22,172 nt of DNA, from assembly GCA_963923455.1 (NCBI GenBank), contig CAWULT010000077.1, forward strand, positions 1 to 22,172, given 5' to 3'. The stretch is from CAWULT01 sp963923455. GTDB lineage: Bacteria > Acidobacteriota > Vicinamibacteria > Vicinamibacterales > UBA2999. Of the stretch, positions 1 through 8,437 are shown in pieces (the first letter of the stretch is position 1; every line of letters begins with the position of its first letter). A program made the translations under genes and the position numbers. Under the pieces are notes generated by a model, which did not search any database, had not been told where the DNA came from, and was given only the letters and a program-made list of their open reading frames with translations.

Positions 1-2
1 GG

Positions 3-2486
3 ATGCGCCGCGCAGCGCTCCTTTCGTTGTTGTTCGCCTTCGCCGCCGCCGGCGCGTCGAGTGGCCTCAAGGCTGATCGGGCGCCGGCGCAGGCGGCTGG
101 ACCGGCGCGGCCCGCTCCGTCGGCCCCGCCGCGTCGTGCAGCTCCGGCCGTTCCGTCGGCCGCGGCCCCGGCCGTCGCCGCGGTCGCGCTGCCCGACAGC
201 GCGCTGCCGCAGAAGTACTGCGTCACCTGCCACAGCGCACGGACGAAGAGCGGCGGCCTGGTGCTCGAGGGATTGAATCCCACCGACGCAGCGGCGCACC
301 CCGAGGTGTGGGAGAAGGCCGTGCTGAAGGTCCGCGGCGGCCTGATGCCGCCGCTCGGGATGCCCCGACCCGATGACGCAACGCTCGAGACGTTTGCGGC
401 CTCCGTCGAACGCGTGCTCGACCGCGCCGCGGTGACGAGCCCCGACCCGGGCTTCAAGCCCGTGCATCGGCTGAACCGGACCGAATACGGCAACGCCGTC
501 CGCGACCTGCTCGACCTCGACGTCGACGTCGCCAGCCTGCTGCCGGCCGACGACGAGAGCTACGGCTTCGACAACATCGCGGGGGCGCTGCGCGTGTCGC
601 CCTCCCTGCTCGAGCAGTACCTGGCCGCCGCGCGCAAGGTCAGCAGCGTGGCGGTGGGCACCGACACCGACGTGATCCGCCTGGCGTACCGCATTCCGCC
701 CGACGACTCGCAGGAGGAGCACGTCGAGGGCCTGCCGCTCGGCACGCGGGGTGGCCTGCTGTTCAAGCACACCTTCCCGCAGGACGCCGAGTACGAGTTC
801 AGCGTCGTGCTGCTGCGCAACATCGTCGGCTACATGACCGGCCTGGAGTTCGCGCACGAGGTGGAGATCTCGATCGACGGCGAGCGCGTGTTCTCGGCGG
901 TCGTCGGCGGCGAGAAGGACAATCTGGCGTCCGACGTCAACATGTCGGAGGCCGCCAACCAGATCGACGCGCGGCTGAAGACGCGCGTCGCGGTGAAGGC
1001 TGGTTCGCGCAACGTCGGCGTCACCTTCGTCCGCCGCAACGGAGCCGAATCGGACGAGCCGCTGCAGCCGCACGAGCGCAACCACGATCTGCAGGACATG
1101 AACGGCCTGCCGCTCATCGACCACGTCAACGTGACGGGGCCGTTCGCGGCCACCGGCCCTGGCGACACGCCGAGCCGCCGCCGCATCTTCGCCTGCCGCC
1201 CCGCGCAGCCGTCCGCGGAGACCGCGTGCGCGAAGTCCATCCTGACCACGCTCGCCACGCGCGCCTACCGCCGTCCGGTCACGGCGGACGACATGGCGCC
1301 CGTGATGGCGCTCTACGAGGAGGGGCGCCGCAAGGGCACCTTCGACACGGGCGTCGAGCACGGCCTGCGGCTGATCCTGGCGAGCCCGAAGTTCCTGTTC
1401 CGCACCGAGGCGGCCCCCGCGGGCGGCACCGCGCCGGTCACCGACCTCGAGCTGGCCTCGCGTCTCTCGTTCTTCCTGTGGAGCAGCATCCCGGACCAGC
1501 CCCTGCTCGACCTGGCCGCGCGCGGGCGGCTGCGCCAGCCGGCCGTGCTCGAGCAGCAGGTCAAGCGGATGCTGGCCGACCCGAAGGCCCGCGCCCTCGT
1601 CGACAACTTCGCCAGCCAGTGGCTGCTGCTGCGCAACCTGCGGACGCACATCCCGACGCCGGGCGACTTCCCCAACTTCGACAACGAGCTGCGGCAGGCC
1701 TTCCGTACCGAGACGGAGCTGTTCTTCGAGAGCGTCATGCGCGAGGACCGCAGCGTCCTGGACCTGCTGACCGCCAACTACACGTACGTCAACGAGCGGC
1801 TGGCCCGCCACTACGGCATCCCGAACGTCTACGGCAGCCAGTTCCGCCGCGTGCCGGTGACGAGCGACGCGCGCCGCGGGCTGCTCGGCCAGGGCAGCAT
1901 CCTGACGGTGACGTCGTATCCGAACCGGACGTCCCCGGTGCTGCGGGGTAAGTGGGTGCTCGAGAACCTCCTGGGAGTGCCTGCGCCGACCCCGCCGCCC
2001 AACGTGCCGGCGCTGCCCGAGAACGAGGCCGGCGTCGAGCCGAAATCGCAGCGCGAGCGGCTCGAGCAGCACCGGCGCAATCCGACCTGCGCGGCCTGCC
2101 ACCGCGTGATGGACCCGCTGGGCTTCGCGCTCGAAAACTTCGACGGCATCGGCGAGTGGCGCACGAAGGAGCCGGGCGGCACCATCAACCCGGCCGGCCA
2201 GCTCGCCAACGGCACGCCGATCGACGGCCCCGTGGCGCTGCGCAACGCGGTGCTCAAGCGGCCGGACACGTTCGTCCGCGGCGTGACGGAGAAGCTGATG
2301 ACCTACGGCCTGGGCCGAGGCGTCGAGGCCCCCGACATGCCGCTCGTCCGCTCGATCGTCCGCGACGCGGCCGCCACCAACTACCGCTTCTCGACCCTGG
2401 TCCTGGGCATCGTCAGGAGCGCGCCGTTCCAGATGAAGAAGGCGCAGGCGCCGGGCACGCTGGTGGCCGCGCTGGCTTCGCACTGA
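3..2486 (+). CDS. Exported DUF1592/DUF1588-family cytochrome-like protein
   Basis: The 827-aa product begins with a hydrophobic signal segment (residues 5-20) and a Pro/Ala-rich linker (about 25-62). A CxxCH haem site follows (C73, C76, H77). The body matches the planctomycete/acidobacterial DUF1587-DUF1595-DUF1592-DUF1588-DUF1585 order: DUF1587-like near 150-215 (HRLNRTEYGN), DUF1595-like about 409-470, DUF1592-like about 479-606 (SRLSFFLWSS, NYTYVNERLA), DUF1588-like about 624-715 with a second CxxCH (C696, C699, H700), and DUF1585-like to the end. Members are thought to be periplasmic c-type cytochrome proteins of unknown substrate, usually encoded next to a DUF1552 gene, as here (8-nt gap). 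The ATG lies 2 nt from the window edge, so no ribosome site is visible and an upstream start cannot be excluded. Family call is firm; function is unknown. Confidence 0.93.
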   Translation: MRRAALLSLLFAFAAAGASSGLKADRAPAQAAGPARPAPSAPPRRAAPAVPSAAAPAVAAVALPDSALPQKYCVTCHSARTKSGGLVLEGLNPTDAAAHPEVWEKAVLKVRGGLMPPLGMPRPDDATLETFAASVERVLDRAAVTSPDPGFKPVHRLNRTEYGNAVRDLLDLDVDVASLLPADDESYGFDNIAGALRVSPSLLEQYLAAARKVSSVAVGTDTDVIRLAYRIPPDDSQEEHVEGLPLGTRGGLLFKHTFPQDAEYEFSVVLLRNIVGYMTGLEFAHEVEISIDGERVFSAVVGGEKDNLASDVNMSEAANQIDARLKTRVAVKAGSRNVGVTFVRRNGAESDEPLQPHERNHDLQDMNGLPLIDHVNVTGPFAATGPGDTPSRRRIFACRPAQPSAETACAKSILTTLATRAYRRPVTADDMAPVMALYEEGRRKGTFDTGVEHGLRLILASPKFLFRTEAAPAGGTAPVTDLELASRLSFFLWSSIPDQPLLDLAARGRLRQPAVLEQQVKRMLADPKARALVDNFASQWLLLRNLRTHIPTPGDFPNFDNELRQAFRTETELFFESVMREDRSVLDLLTANYTYVNERLARHYGIPNVYGSQFRRVPVTSDARRGLLGQGSILTVTSYPNRTSPVLRGKWVLENLLGVPAPTPPPNVPALPENEAGVEPKSQRERLEQHRRNPTCAACHRVMDPLGFALENFDGIGEWRTKEPGGTINPAGQLANGTPIDGPVALRNAVLKRPDTFVRGVTEKLMTYGLGRGVEAPDMPLVRSIVRDAAATNYRFSTLVLGIVRSAPFQMKKAQAPGTLVAALASH

Positions 2487-2494
2487 GGTTCGTC

Positions 2495-3826
2495 ATGTTC
2501 ATCACCAAGACCCATCTGCCGCGACGGACGTTCCTGAAGGGCGTTGGCGCCACGCTCGCGCTGCCGCTGCTCGACGCGATGGTGCCCGCCCGGACGCTGC
2601 TGGCGCAGACGGCCGCCAGGGGCGTGCCGCGCCTCGGCTTCGTCTACGTGCCGCACGGCGCCATCATGGACAAGTGGACACCGGCCGCCGAGGGCGCCGG
2701 GTTCGAGTTCACGCCGATCCTCAAGCCGCTCGAGCCGTTCCGCGACCGCCTCAACGTCGTGAGCGGCCTGGGCCACCGCGCCGCCGACACGACGGCCGTG
2801 CACTCGCTGAGCCCCACGACGTGGCTGAGCGGCGTGCGGCCGAAGGCCACGCAGGGCGTCGACGCCTTCGCCGGCATCACGGCCGACCAGATCGCCGCCG
2901 GGCAGATCGGCCAGGACACGGCGCTGCCGTCGATGGAGCTGGCAACGGAGGACCACTCGGGCCTCATCGGCTCGTGCGACCGCGACTACGGCTGCATCTA
3001 CATGAACACGCTGTCGTGGCGCACGCCGACCACGCCGCTGCCGATGGAGATCAACCCGCGCAAGGTGTTCGAGCGGATGTTCGGCCAGGGCGGCAGCGCC
3101 AAGGACCGCCTGGCGCGAATCCAGGAGGACCGCAGCATCCTCGACGCGATCACGCGGGAGGCCGCTGCCCTGCAGCTGAGCCTCGGCCCCTCGGACCGGC
3201 AGACGATGGACCAGTACCTGGAGAACATCCGCGAGATCGAGCGGCGGATCCAGCGGGCCGAGAAGGTGCAGGGCGACGAGGCGCTGCTGCTGCCCGAGAA
3301 GCCGGCCGGCGTGCCGTTCGACTTCGAGGAGCACGTGCGGCTGATGTACGACCTGATGGTGCTGGCCTACCAGGCCAACATCTCCCGGGTGATCACGTTC
3401 ATGGTGTCCCGCGAGGTCAGCAACCGCACCTACACGCAGGTGGGCGTCTCCGACGGCCACCACGCGATCTCGCACCACCAGAACCGGCCAGAGAAGATGG
3501 CCAAGAACGTCCTGATCCAGACGTTCAACGTCAACATGTTCGGGCAGTTCCTGGCCAAGCTGAAGGCGACGCCGGACGGCGACGGCAACCTCCTCGACAA
3601 CAGCGTGCTGCTCTACGGCAGCAACATGAGCAACAGCAACGCGCACGACCACTTCCCGCTGCCGAACCTGGTCGTGGGCGGGGCCGCCGGCCGGATGAAG
3701 GGCGGGCGTCACCTGCGCTACCCGGATCACACGCCGATGACGAACCTGCTGCTGTCGATGCTCGACAAGGCCGGCGTGCGTCAGGAGACGCTCGGCGACA
3801 GCAGCGGCCGGCTGGAGACGCTGTGA
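2495..3826 (+). CDS. Tat-exported DUF1552-family protein
   Basis: The product is 443 aa and opens with a twin-arginine signal (RRTFLKG at residues 10-16, then a hydrophobic stretch ending near TLLAQ). The mature part has DUF1552 features: an early GFVYVPHG-type strand, then WLSGVRP, and a late YGSNMSNSNAHDH segment with the family's Asn/His-rich site. DUF1552 proteins are distantly related to the DUF1501/sulfatase-like (alkaline phosphatase) fold and are nearly always paired with DUF1592-type cytochromes; no reaction is established. The ATG at 2495 is chosen because it puts the RR motif at the usual distance from the N-terminus. The frame stays open upstream through the previous gene, which I regard as coincidental. 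The stop overlaps the next start (TGATG), suggesting translational coupling. Confidence 0.92.
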   Translation: MFITKTHLPRRTFLKGVGATLALPLLDAMVPARTLLAQTAARGVPRLGFVYVPHGAIMDKWTPAAEGAGFEFTPILKPLEPFRDRLNVVSGLGHRAADTTAVHSLSPTTWLSGVRPKATQGVDAFAGITADQIAAGQIGQDTALPSMELATEDHSGLIGSCDRDYGCIYMNTLSWRTPTTPLPMEINPRKVFERMFGQGGSAKDRLARIQEDRSILDAITREAAALQLSLGPSDRQTMDQYLENIREIERRIQRAEKVQGDEALLLPEKPAGVPFDFEEHVRLMYDLMVLAYQANISRVITFMVSREVSNRTYTQVGVSDGHHAISHHQNRPEKMAKNVLIQTFNVNMFGQFLAKLKATPDGDGNLLDNSVLLYGSNMSNSNAHDHFPLPNLVVGGAAGRMKGGRHLRYPDHTPMTNLLLSMLDKAGVRQETLGDSSGRLETL

Positions 3827-5349
3827 TGCGCCGGCGATTCCTCGTGCGGTCCGCGGGCGTCGTGCTGGCGGGCGTGGTGCTGGCGGCGCAGACGCCGGCG
3901 GCCGGCGCGCGCGACACGCGGCTCGTCGACGCGGTCAAGGCCGGCAACGGCGCGGCCGTCACCGCGCTGCTGCAGAAGAAGGCCAACCCGAACGCCGCCG
4001 AGCCCGACGGCACCACGCCGCTGATGTGGGCGGTGCGCAACGACGATGTCGCGCTGGCCGACCGGCTCCTGCGCGCCGGCGCCGACCCGAAGGCGGCCAA
4101 CCGCTATGGCATCACCGCGCTGCCGATCGCGTGCGAGAACGGCAATCCGGCGATGATCGAGCGCCTGCTCAAGGCGGGCGTCAGTGCCAACCTGACCGGA
4201 CCGTTCGGCGAGACCGCGCTCCACACGTGCGCGCGCTCGGGCAAGGTCGAGGCCGCCAAGGTGCTCATCGCGCACGGCGCGGCACTCGACGCGCCCGAGA
4301 GCTGGCGCGGCCAGACCCCGCTGATGTGGGCCGCCGCGCAGGGGCATCCGCAGATGATCGCGATGCTGGCCGAGGCCGGCGCCGACGTCAACGCGCGGTC
4401 GGCCGTCGTCCAGTGGGAGCGGCAGCGCACGCAGGAACCGCGCGAGAAGTGGCTGCCGCCGGGTGGCCTGACCCCGCTGCTGTTCGCGGCCCGCCAGGGC
4501 TGCGTGGCGTGCCTCGATCCGCTGCTGAAGGCCGGCGCCGACGTCAACGTGATCGATCCGGACCGCCAGAATGCGCTGGTGCTCGCGCTCATCAACGGAC
4601 ACTTCGATGTGGCCGGCGCGCTGATCGACCGCGGCATCGAGGTCAACGCCGCGGACAAGGTGGGACGGACGCCGCTCTGGGCCGCGGTGGACGCGCACAC
4701 CATCCCGTCGTCGAACCGTCCCGCGCCGCGCGAGACCGACGACAATCTCTCCTCGCTCGACGTCATCAGGAAGCTGCTCGACAAGGGCGCCACGGTCGAC
4801 GCGCCGATCCGCGAGCAGATTCCCTACCGGACGAAGCTCGACCGCGGAGGCGATGGGGTACTGGCCGGCGGCACCACGCCGCTCATCCGTGCCGCGAAGG
4901 CCGGCGACGTCGCCGTCATCCGGCTGCTGCTCGACAAGGGCGCCAACGCGAAGGCCACGACGCGCAACGGCGTCAGCGCGCTGATGATGGCGGCCAACGT
5001 CGGCACCCGCGAAGAGGACATGACGGGCCGCAACAAGACGCAGAAGGAAGCGATCGAGTCCATCGGCCTGCTGCTGGCGGCGGGCGCCGACATCAACGGC
5101 GCCGACACGCAGGGCCGCACGGCCGCGCACGGCGCGGCGCTGTGGGGCCTGACCGACGTGCTGCGGTACCTGCACAAGAACGGCGCGAAGCTCGACGTGA
5201 AGGACAAGCGCGGCTTCACGCCGCTCGACACGGCGTTGGGCCTGGCTGGCGGGTTCGGTTTCGATCAGAAGGCCTCGGTCGTCCGCGAGGAGACGGCCCA
5301 GGCGCTGCGCGAGATGCTGAACCTCGCGCCGGCCTCCGCCCGCAACTGA
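3826..5349 (+). CDS. Exported ankyrin-repeat protein
   Basis: The 507-aa product starts at the ATG overlapping the preceding TGA. Residues 1-28 form a signal peptide with an RRRFLV motif that could also be Tat-type. From about residue 31 to 475 there are ten or more ankyrin repeats of about 33 residues, recognisable by repeated TPLMWAA, LLLDKGAN, LLKAGADVN and TALHTCAR motifs. Longer inserts occur around 190-215, 290-345 and 393-408. Ankyrin arrays bind other proteins, and the signal places this one outside the cytoplasm. Its coupling to the DUF1552 and DUF1592 genes suggests that it scaffolds or protects those exported proteins, but that is inference. No catalytic domain is visible. A strong hairpin follows the stop. 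Confidence 0.92.
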   Translation: MRRRFLVRSAGVVLAGVVLAAQTPAAGARDTRLVDAVKAGNGAAVTALLQKKANPNAAEPDGTTPLMWAVRNDDVALADRLLRAGADPKAANRYGITALPIACENGNPAMIERLLKAGVSANLTGPFGETALHTCARSGKVEAAKVLIAHGAALDAPESWRGQTPLMWAAAQGHPQMIAMLAEAGADVNARSAVVQWERQRTQEPREKWLPPGGLTPLLFAARQGCVACLDPLLKAGADVNVIDPDRQNALVLALINGHFDVAGALIDRGIEVNAADKVGRTPLWAAVDAHTIPSSNRPAPRETDDNLSSLDVIRKLLDKGATVDAPIREQIPYRTKLDRGGDGVLAGGTTPLIRAAKAGDVAVIRLLLDKGANAKATTRNGVSALMMAANVGTREEDMTGRNKTQKEAIESIGLLLAAGADINGADTQGRTAAHGAALWGLTDVLRYLHKNGAKLDVKDKRGFTPLDTALGLAGGFGFDQKASVVREETAQALREMLNLAPASARN

Positions 5350-5355
5350 CCGCTC

Positions 5356-5380
5356 CGGGGCCGCGCCACGCGCGGCCCCG
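5356..5380. terminator. Perfect 11-bp GC hairpin between convergent genes
   Basis: Left arm 5356-5366 pairs exactly with right arm 5370-5380 across a 3-nt loop. It sits 6 nt after the ankyrin stop and 58 nt from the stop of the facing minus-strand gene, so it could end transcription from both sides. There is no T-run on either side, so intrinsic (factor-independent) termination is not assured. Confidence 0.5.
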
Positions 5381-5438
5381 ACCTCCCATTCGGGCCGACG
5401 CGCCTCCTGCCCGTCCTCCGACCGACACGCGGGCGCCG

Positions 5439-6956
5439 TCAGCGGCCGAGCGTCTGGTGCATCCGCTGGAGGTACCCGGCCTGCCGGGGCGCCGGCCTGA
5501 AGTCGTAGCCGCCGTCCCGGCGGTTCGCGTAGCAGAGTGCATCGACGATCAGGCAGTCGGCCGGTGCCGGCAGCGTGCCGCACGCCGCGGGACCAGTCGC
5601 CGCGCGACCGTCTCCGAGCGTCAGGACCTTCTCGCAGCCCGGCGTCGCCTGCGGAGGCCAACCCCAGTCAGCGGCTCCGCTGGCCCGTTCGGCAAAGACC
5701 TCCGGCAGCGGATTGTCGGCCCACGGCACGGTCGTCCAGACCCACTGCGCCGCGCGGCTCGGGCGCGCGTAGTTCTCCGGCACGGCCGGGTGGAAGAGGA
5801 CGACGCACCAGAGACATGACGCCGCGGCGAGCAGCGCCGTCGGCCACCGGGGCATGCGTCCGGTCTCACCCGCGTGCCGCAGCAGCGGAATCGCGAGGGG
5901 CAGGAACCAGATCCCGTAGCGGCTCATGCCTGGTGTGCCGCCACTGTTGACGTTCGGGGCCTGGGCCGCGACGAGGAGAAACGCCGCGGCGCACGCCACG
6001 GACACCACGACGTCGGGCGCGAGCAGCCGCGCCGGCGCGGCGCGCACGAGCACCCAGAGGCCCAGCGCCAGGGCGACGGCCAGCCACGGCAACGCCACGA
6101 TCAACCCGAGGTTCAGGTCGAACAGCGGCGCGCTCCACTCCGCGACAGAGGGCACGCGGCCCAGCGCCGACGGGGCCAGCGGGGACCACGTCCCGAGCCG
6201 CATCCAGTAGTAGGCCGGCGAGACGGCGGCGAGCAGTCCCCCGCACACGAGCCCGCGCCAGAATCGCCAGTCCGCCCGCACAGCCGGCCTGCACAGCGCG
6301 GCTGCCGCGGCGATCGGTATCGCGGGCGCCAGGGCGAGATTCTGCGCGGCCGCGGCGCCGAACGCGATCAACGCCGATCCGGGCGAGCGTGCGAACAGGC
6401 TCACCGCCGCCGCGAGGGTCGCGAAGGTGAACACCTCGGTGTGGGCCTTGTCCACCCACCAGATCACGGGGCTGAGCAGGACGATCAGGCCGAGGGGCGG
6501 TGTCGTCACCTGCAGCGTGAGCCAGGCCGCCACGCCCAGCAGCAGGACATTGAGGATGGTGAACGCGACCTGGGGATGCAGGCCCGACACTCGGGTCACC
6601 GGCACGAACGCCGCCGCGAGCGCGGGATAGAGCCAGAAGTGGGTGTAGTCCTGGCGGCCGTCCCGGCCGCGCAACTGCGGGTCTTCGAGGGGCACGTCCT
6701 GGTAGGTCGGGCCGAGCGCAGGGAAGCGGCGCTCGATCGCACGGATTTCGCCCAAGGGAATCGACGGTCCGCGCAGACGGCTGTAGCTCAGGGCCATCGC
6801 GAGGTACTCGCCGCCGTCTCCGATTCGGCGCGGGCTCGAGGTGGCGGCCAGCCCGATCAGGAGGGCGACGACCGCCGCGGCCGTCATCGTCCGTGCTCGG
6901 CGTCGGACCGCGGAAATGTCGGCGCCGCCTGGCCTACCGGGCGGAGAGGTGCGCAT
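5439..6956 (-). CDS. Polytopic membrane protein, probable GT-C-type glycosyltransferase
   Basis: The 505-aa product has an Arg-rich N-terminus (RRRAR near 18-22), a first membrane segment at about 24-40, then a large loop beginning IGDGGEYLA with an acidic residue (D47). Many further hydrophobic segments run to about residue 400, with a soluble C-terminal tail of about 110 residues. An acidic residue in the first extracytoplasmic loop plus 9-12 membrane spans is typical of GT-C enzymes, which move sugars from lipid-linked donors. The conserved-looking WWVDKAHTEVFTF stretch (166-178) fits such proteins, but no exact family is recognised. The start at 6956 overlaps the preceding lipoprotein gene by 23 nt; an ATG at 6887 (MTAAAVV) is an alternative and would begin right at the first membrane span. 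The overlap implies co-expression with the lipoprotein. Confidence 0.8.
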   Translation of the reverse strand: MRTSPPGRPGGADISAVRRRARTMTAAAVVALLIGLAATSSPRRIGDGGEYLAMALSYSRLRGPSIPLGEIRAIERRFPALGPTYQDVPLEDPQLRGRDGRQDYTHFWLYPALAAAFVPVTRVSGLHPQVAFTILNVLLLGVAAWLTLQVTTPPLGLIVLLSPVIWWVDKAHTEVFTFATLAAAVSLFARSPGSALIAFGAAAAQNLALAPAIPIAAAAALCRPAVRADWRFWRGLVCGGLLAAVSPAYYWMRLGTWSPLAPSALGRVPSVAEWSAPLFDLNLGLIVALPWLAVALALGLWVLVRAAPARLLAPDVVVSVACAAAFLLVAAQAPNVNSGGTPGMSRYGIWFLPLAIPLLRHAGETGRMPRWPTALLAAASCLWCVVLFHPAVPENYARPSRAAQWVWTTVPWADNPLPEVFAERASGAADWGWPPQATPGCEKVLTLGDGRAATGPAACGTLPAPADCLIVDALCYANRRDGGYDFRPAPRQAGYLQRMHQTLGR

Positions 6957-7827
6957 TGAAGAGCCGCACGCCGAGCGTCCGGTCGTCGGAACTGCTCAAG
7001 CCCGCCGTGGAGGCGGGTACGAAGGTGGGATCGACGCCGATCGTGATCTCGACGGCGTCGGCGGTCCCGAGCCTGGCGGCGGGTACCGTGATCCGCTCGA
7101 TGACGCGTCCGCTCCCAGGCCGCAGGGCGAACGCACCCACCACGTCGGCGCCGATTCGGGCTTCGATTCGCTGAAGCGCGGTGCCCGCGATCGGCTGGTC
7201 GACTTCGAGCACGAGCCGGGCATCCCGGCGCGGGTTCCGGAACGTGAGCCGCCCGCTGCCCGCCGACCAGCGCCACGGCCTGCCAGGCTCGCCCTCGTCG
7301 CGTTCCGGGTCGTACCACCCCTCACCGTACGCGGGCGACTCGCCGCTGTCCGCAGGCACGATCGTGACGGCGGCCACGTCGTACGACCGGTCTCCCCTGT
7401 CCCGACCCGCCAGCGGCGCTCGCTGTGCCGACGCCGGATTCACGAGGCCGACGGCGATGCGGACGTCTCCCGCGAGCGGGATGCGCGGCACGAACATGGT
7501 GCGCCGGTACTCGACCGGGTCCGCGCCCCAGGCGTCTGCCGCCACCGGGGGCTGATGGTCGTCGGTCCACAACAGACGGCCGTCTTCGTCCAGCATGTGG
7601 ACGAACACCCACTGCCCCGCCGCGAGCGCCGGGGCGCCCGACATCCGGACGAAGCGGTACTGCAGTTCGAGCGGCTGTCCTGGGGCGACGCTGGTCCGAT
7701 CGGGCACCACGGACACCTGCGCGACGGGAGGGGCCGGGGGTGGTGCGTCACGCCCGCACGCGACGGTCCCGCACGCCCACGCCATCAACACCGCGTACCG
7801 CGCCACGCTCCAAGCTCGTGCACTCAC
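6934..7827 (-). CDS. Putative lipoprotein, acidobacterial type
   Basis: The GTG at 7827 gives 297 aa with a short hydrophobic N-terminus and a lipobox-like TVAC at C24, followed by a Pro/Ala linker (DAPPPAPPVAQ). The mature part looks beta-rich: residues about 35-150 resemble an immunoglobulin-like domain (LELQYRFVR, WVFVHMLDEDG), and the second half has the segment GEGWYDPERDE followed by WRWSAGSGRLTFRNPRR. I remember similar sequences beside membrane glycosyltransferases in Acidobacteria, which fits this position, but the function is unknown. The reading frame is open far upstream, but that part is Arg-rich and not protein-like, so the lipobox start is preferred. A TATCAT element (plus 7841-7836) lies only about 10 nt before the GTG, so the mRNA could be nearly leaderless. 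Confidence 0.75.
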   Translation of the reverse strand: MSARAWSVARYAVLMAWACGTVACGRDAPPPAPPVAQVSVVPDRTSVAPGQPLELQYRFVRMSGAPALAAGQWVFVHMLDEDGRLLWTDDHQPPVAADAWGADPVEYRRTMFVPRIPLAGDVRIAVGLVNPASAQRAPLAGRDRGDRSYDVAAVTIVPADSGESPAYGEGWYDPERDEGEPGRPWRWSAGSGRLTFRNPRRDARLVLEVDQPIAGTALQRIEARIGADVVGAFALRPGSGRVIERITVPAARLGTADAVEITIGVDPTFVPASTAGLSSSDDRTLGVRLFNAHLSAR

Positions 7828-8096
7828 GGGGTCGGATGATAGCGCAGCGCCGGAGCGGGCACCACGCCGATCGTCGCCCTGCCGTCTTCGCCGGGCGCGC
7901 GGCCGCGCGTCGATTCCGGCGGTCGGCGCCGATTCCAACAACGATGTCCAGAGCAATCGCGTGTGGGACGGGAATGTCGGTTGAAGGGCGCGTGCGATCC
8001 GCGTCGTGTTTCGAAGGCAAGTCGTTCTGGACGAAGCAGATCCAGACACGGCGCGCACGGCGGCCGACCTGGCCCGCAGCTTGCTCGATCCGGGGC
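7828..8096. other. Divergent intergenic region without a clear gene
   Basis: About 270 nt lie between the minus-strand lipoprotein start and the plus-strand small ORF. Several frames are open here but are Arg/Ala-rich and unlike any protein I know. Apart from the weak TATCAT element at 7836-7841, I see no convincing promoter, repeat or RNA structure. Confidence 0.4.
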
Positions 8097-8252
8097 ATGA
8101 CGCTCCACGATGCCGTCGACCGCGTGAGCGGCGACTTCGCCGAGATGCCGGGCCTGGAGTTGACGCTCGCGCAGGCCGCGCGCCTCTGGAACATGGATAC
8201 CGCCGCCTGCCGCGCTGCGATCGACACGCTGGTGCGAACTGGCTTCCTGTGA
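8097..8252 (+). CDS. Small helix-turn-helix-like protein, apparently cut short by TGA
   Basis: The ATG at 8097 opens a 51-aa acidic, helical product containing EMPGLELTLAQAARLWNMD and ending AIDTLVRTGFL. This matches, from memory, a family of 55-75 residue proteins in Acidobacteria and related soil bacteria with the pattern EMPGLxLTxxQAxRLW...LxxxGFLxRTxxGxFVR, which looks like a small winged-helix DNA- or protein-binding unit. Here the family's final strand pair is missing. After the TGA at 8250 the same frame reads WTPKGTVVRT, matching the expected tail, and stays open to 8375. So this is either a naturally short version, a nonsense-mutated gene or a readthrough product. No good ribosome site is seen. 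If it is not real, 7828-8437 is non-coding. Confidence 0.55.
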   Translation: MTLHDAVDRVSGDFAEMPGLELTLAQAARLWNMDTAACRAAIDTLVRTGFL

Positions 8253-8309
8253 TGGACACCGAAGGGCACGGTCGTGCGGACGGGTCTGCCGCTCGACGCG
8301 CCGGGCGCC

Positions 8310-8329
8310 CCGCCGGGTCCGCCCGGCGG
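8310..8329. repeat. 8-bp inverted repeat with 4-nt loop
   Basis: Arms 8310-8317 and 8322-8329 are perfectly complementary. The hairpin lies in the non-coding stretch between the small ORF and the convergent pseudouridine synthase gene, and could form in either transcript. It is all G/C, with no T-run. Confidence 0.3.
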
Positions 8330-8361
8330 AGCCGACGACGTACCGCCAACGCCCGAGGCCT

Positions 8362-8384
8362 CTGCCGGGTCGTAGCCCCGGCAG
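8362..8384. terminator. Hairpin between convergent genes
   Basis: Arms 8362-8369 and 8377-8384 pair perfectly (8 bp) around a 7-nt loop. It lies 53 nt beyond the minus-strand pseudouridine synthase stop and beyond the plus-strand small ORF, where a terminator would be expected. It has no T-run, so the call is tentative. Confidence 0.3.
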
Positions 8385-8437
8385 GCGACCGGACCGATCA
8401 GGCGTCCAGGCGCCGCACCCTGGATCGTCCCACCTCG

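Noticed and set aside
2381..3730. Long minus-strand ORF (449 codons) opposite the DUF1552 gene
   Set aside because: Its translation is a Val/Arg/Gln/His-rich composition with no domain, typical of the antisense frame of a GC-rich gene; the plus-strand gene has clear family motifs.
3781..5661. Long minus-strand ORF (626 codons) opposite the ankyrin gene
   Set aside because: Repetitive Arg/Gly/Asp/Ala composition mirrors the ankyrin repeats on the other strand; no independent protein features.
7425..8096. Long plus-strand frame leading into the small helical ORF
   Set aside because: It is antisense to the lipoprotein gene and Arg/Pro-rich; protein-like sequence begins only at the ATG at 8097.
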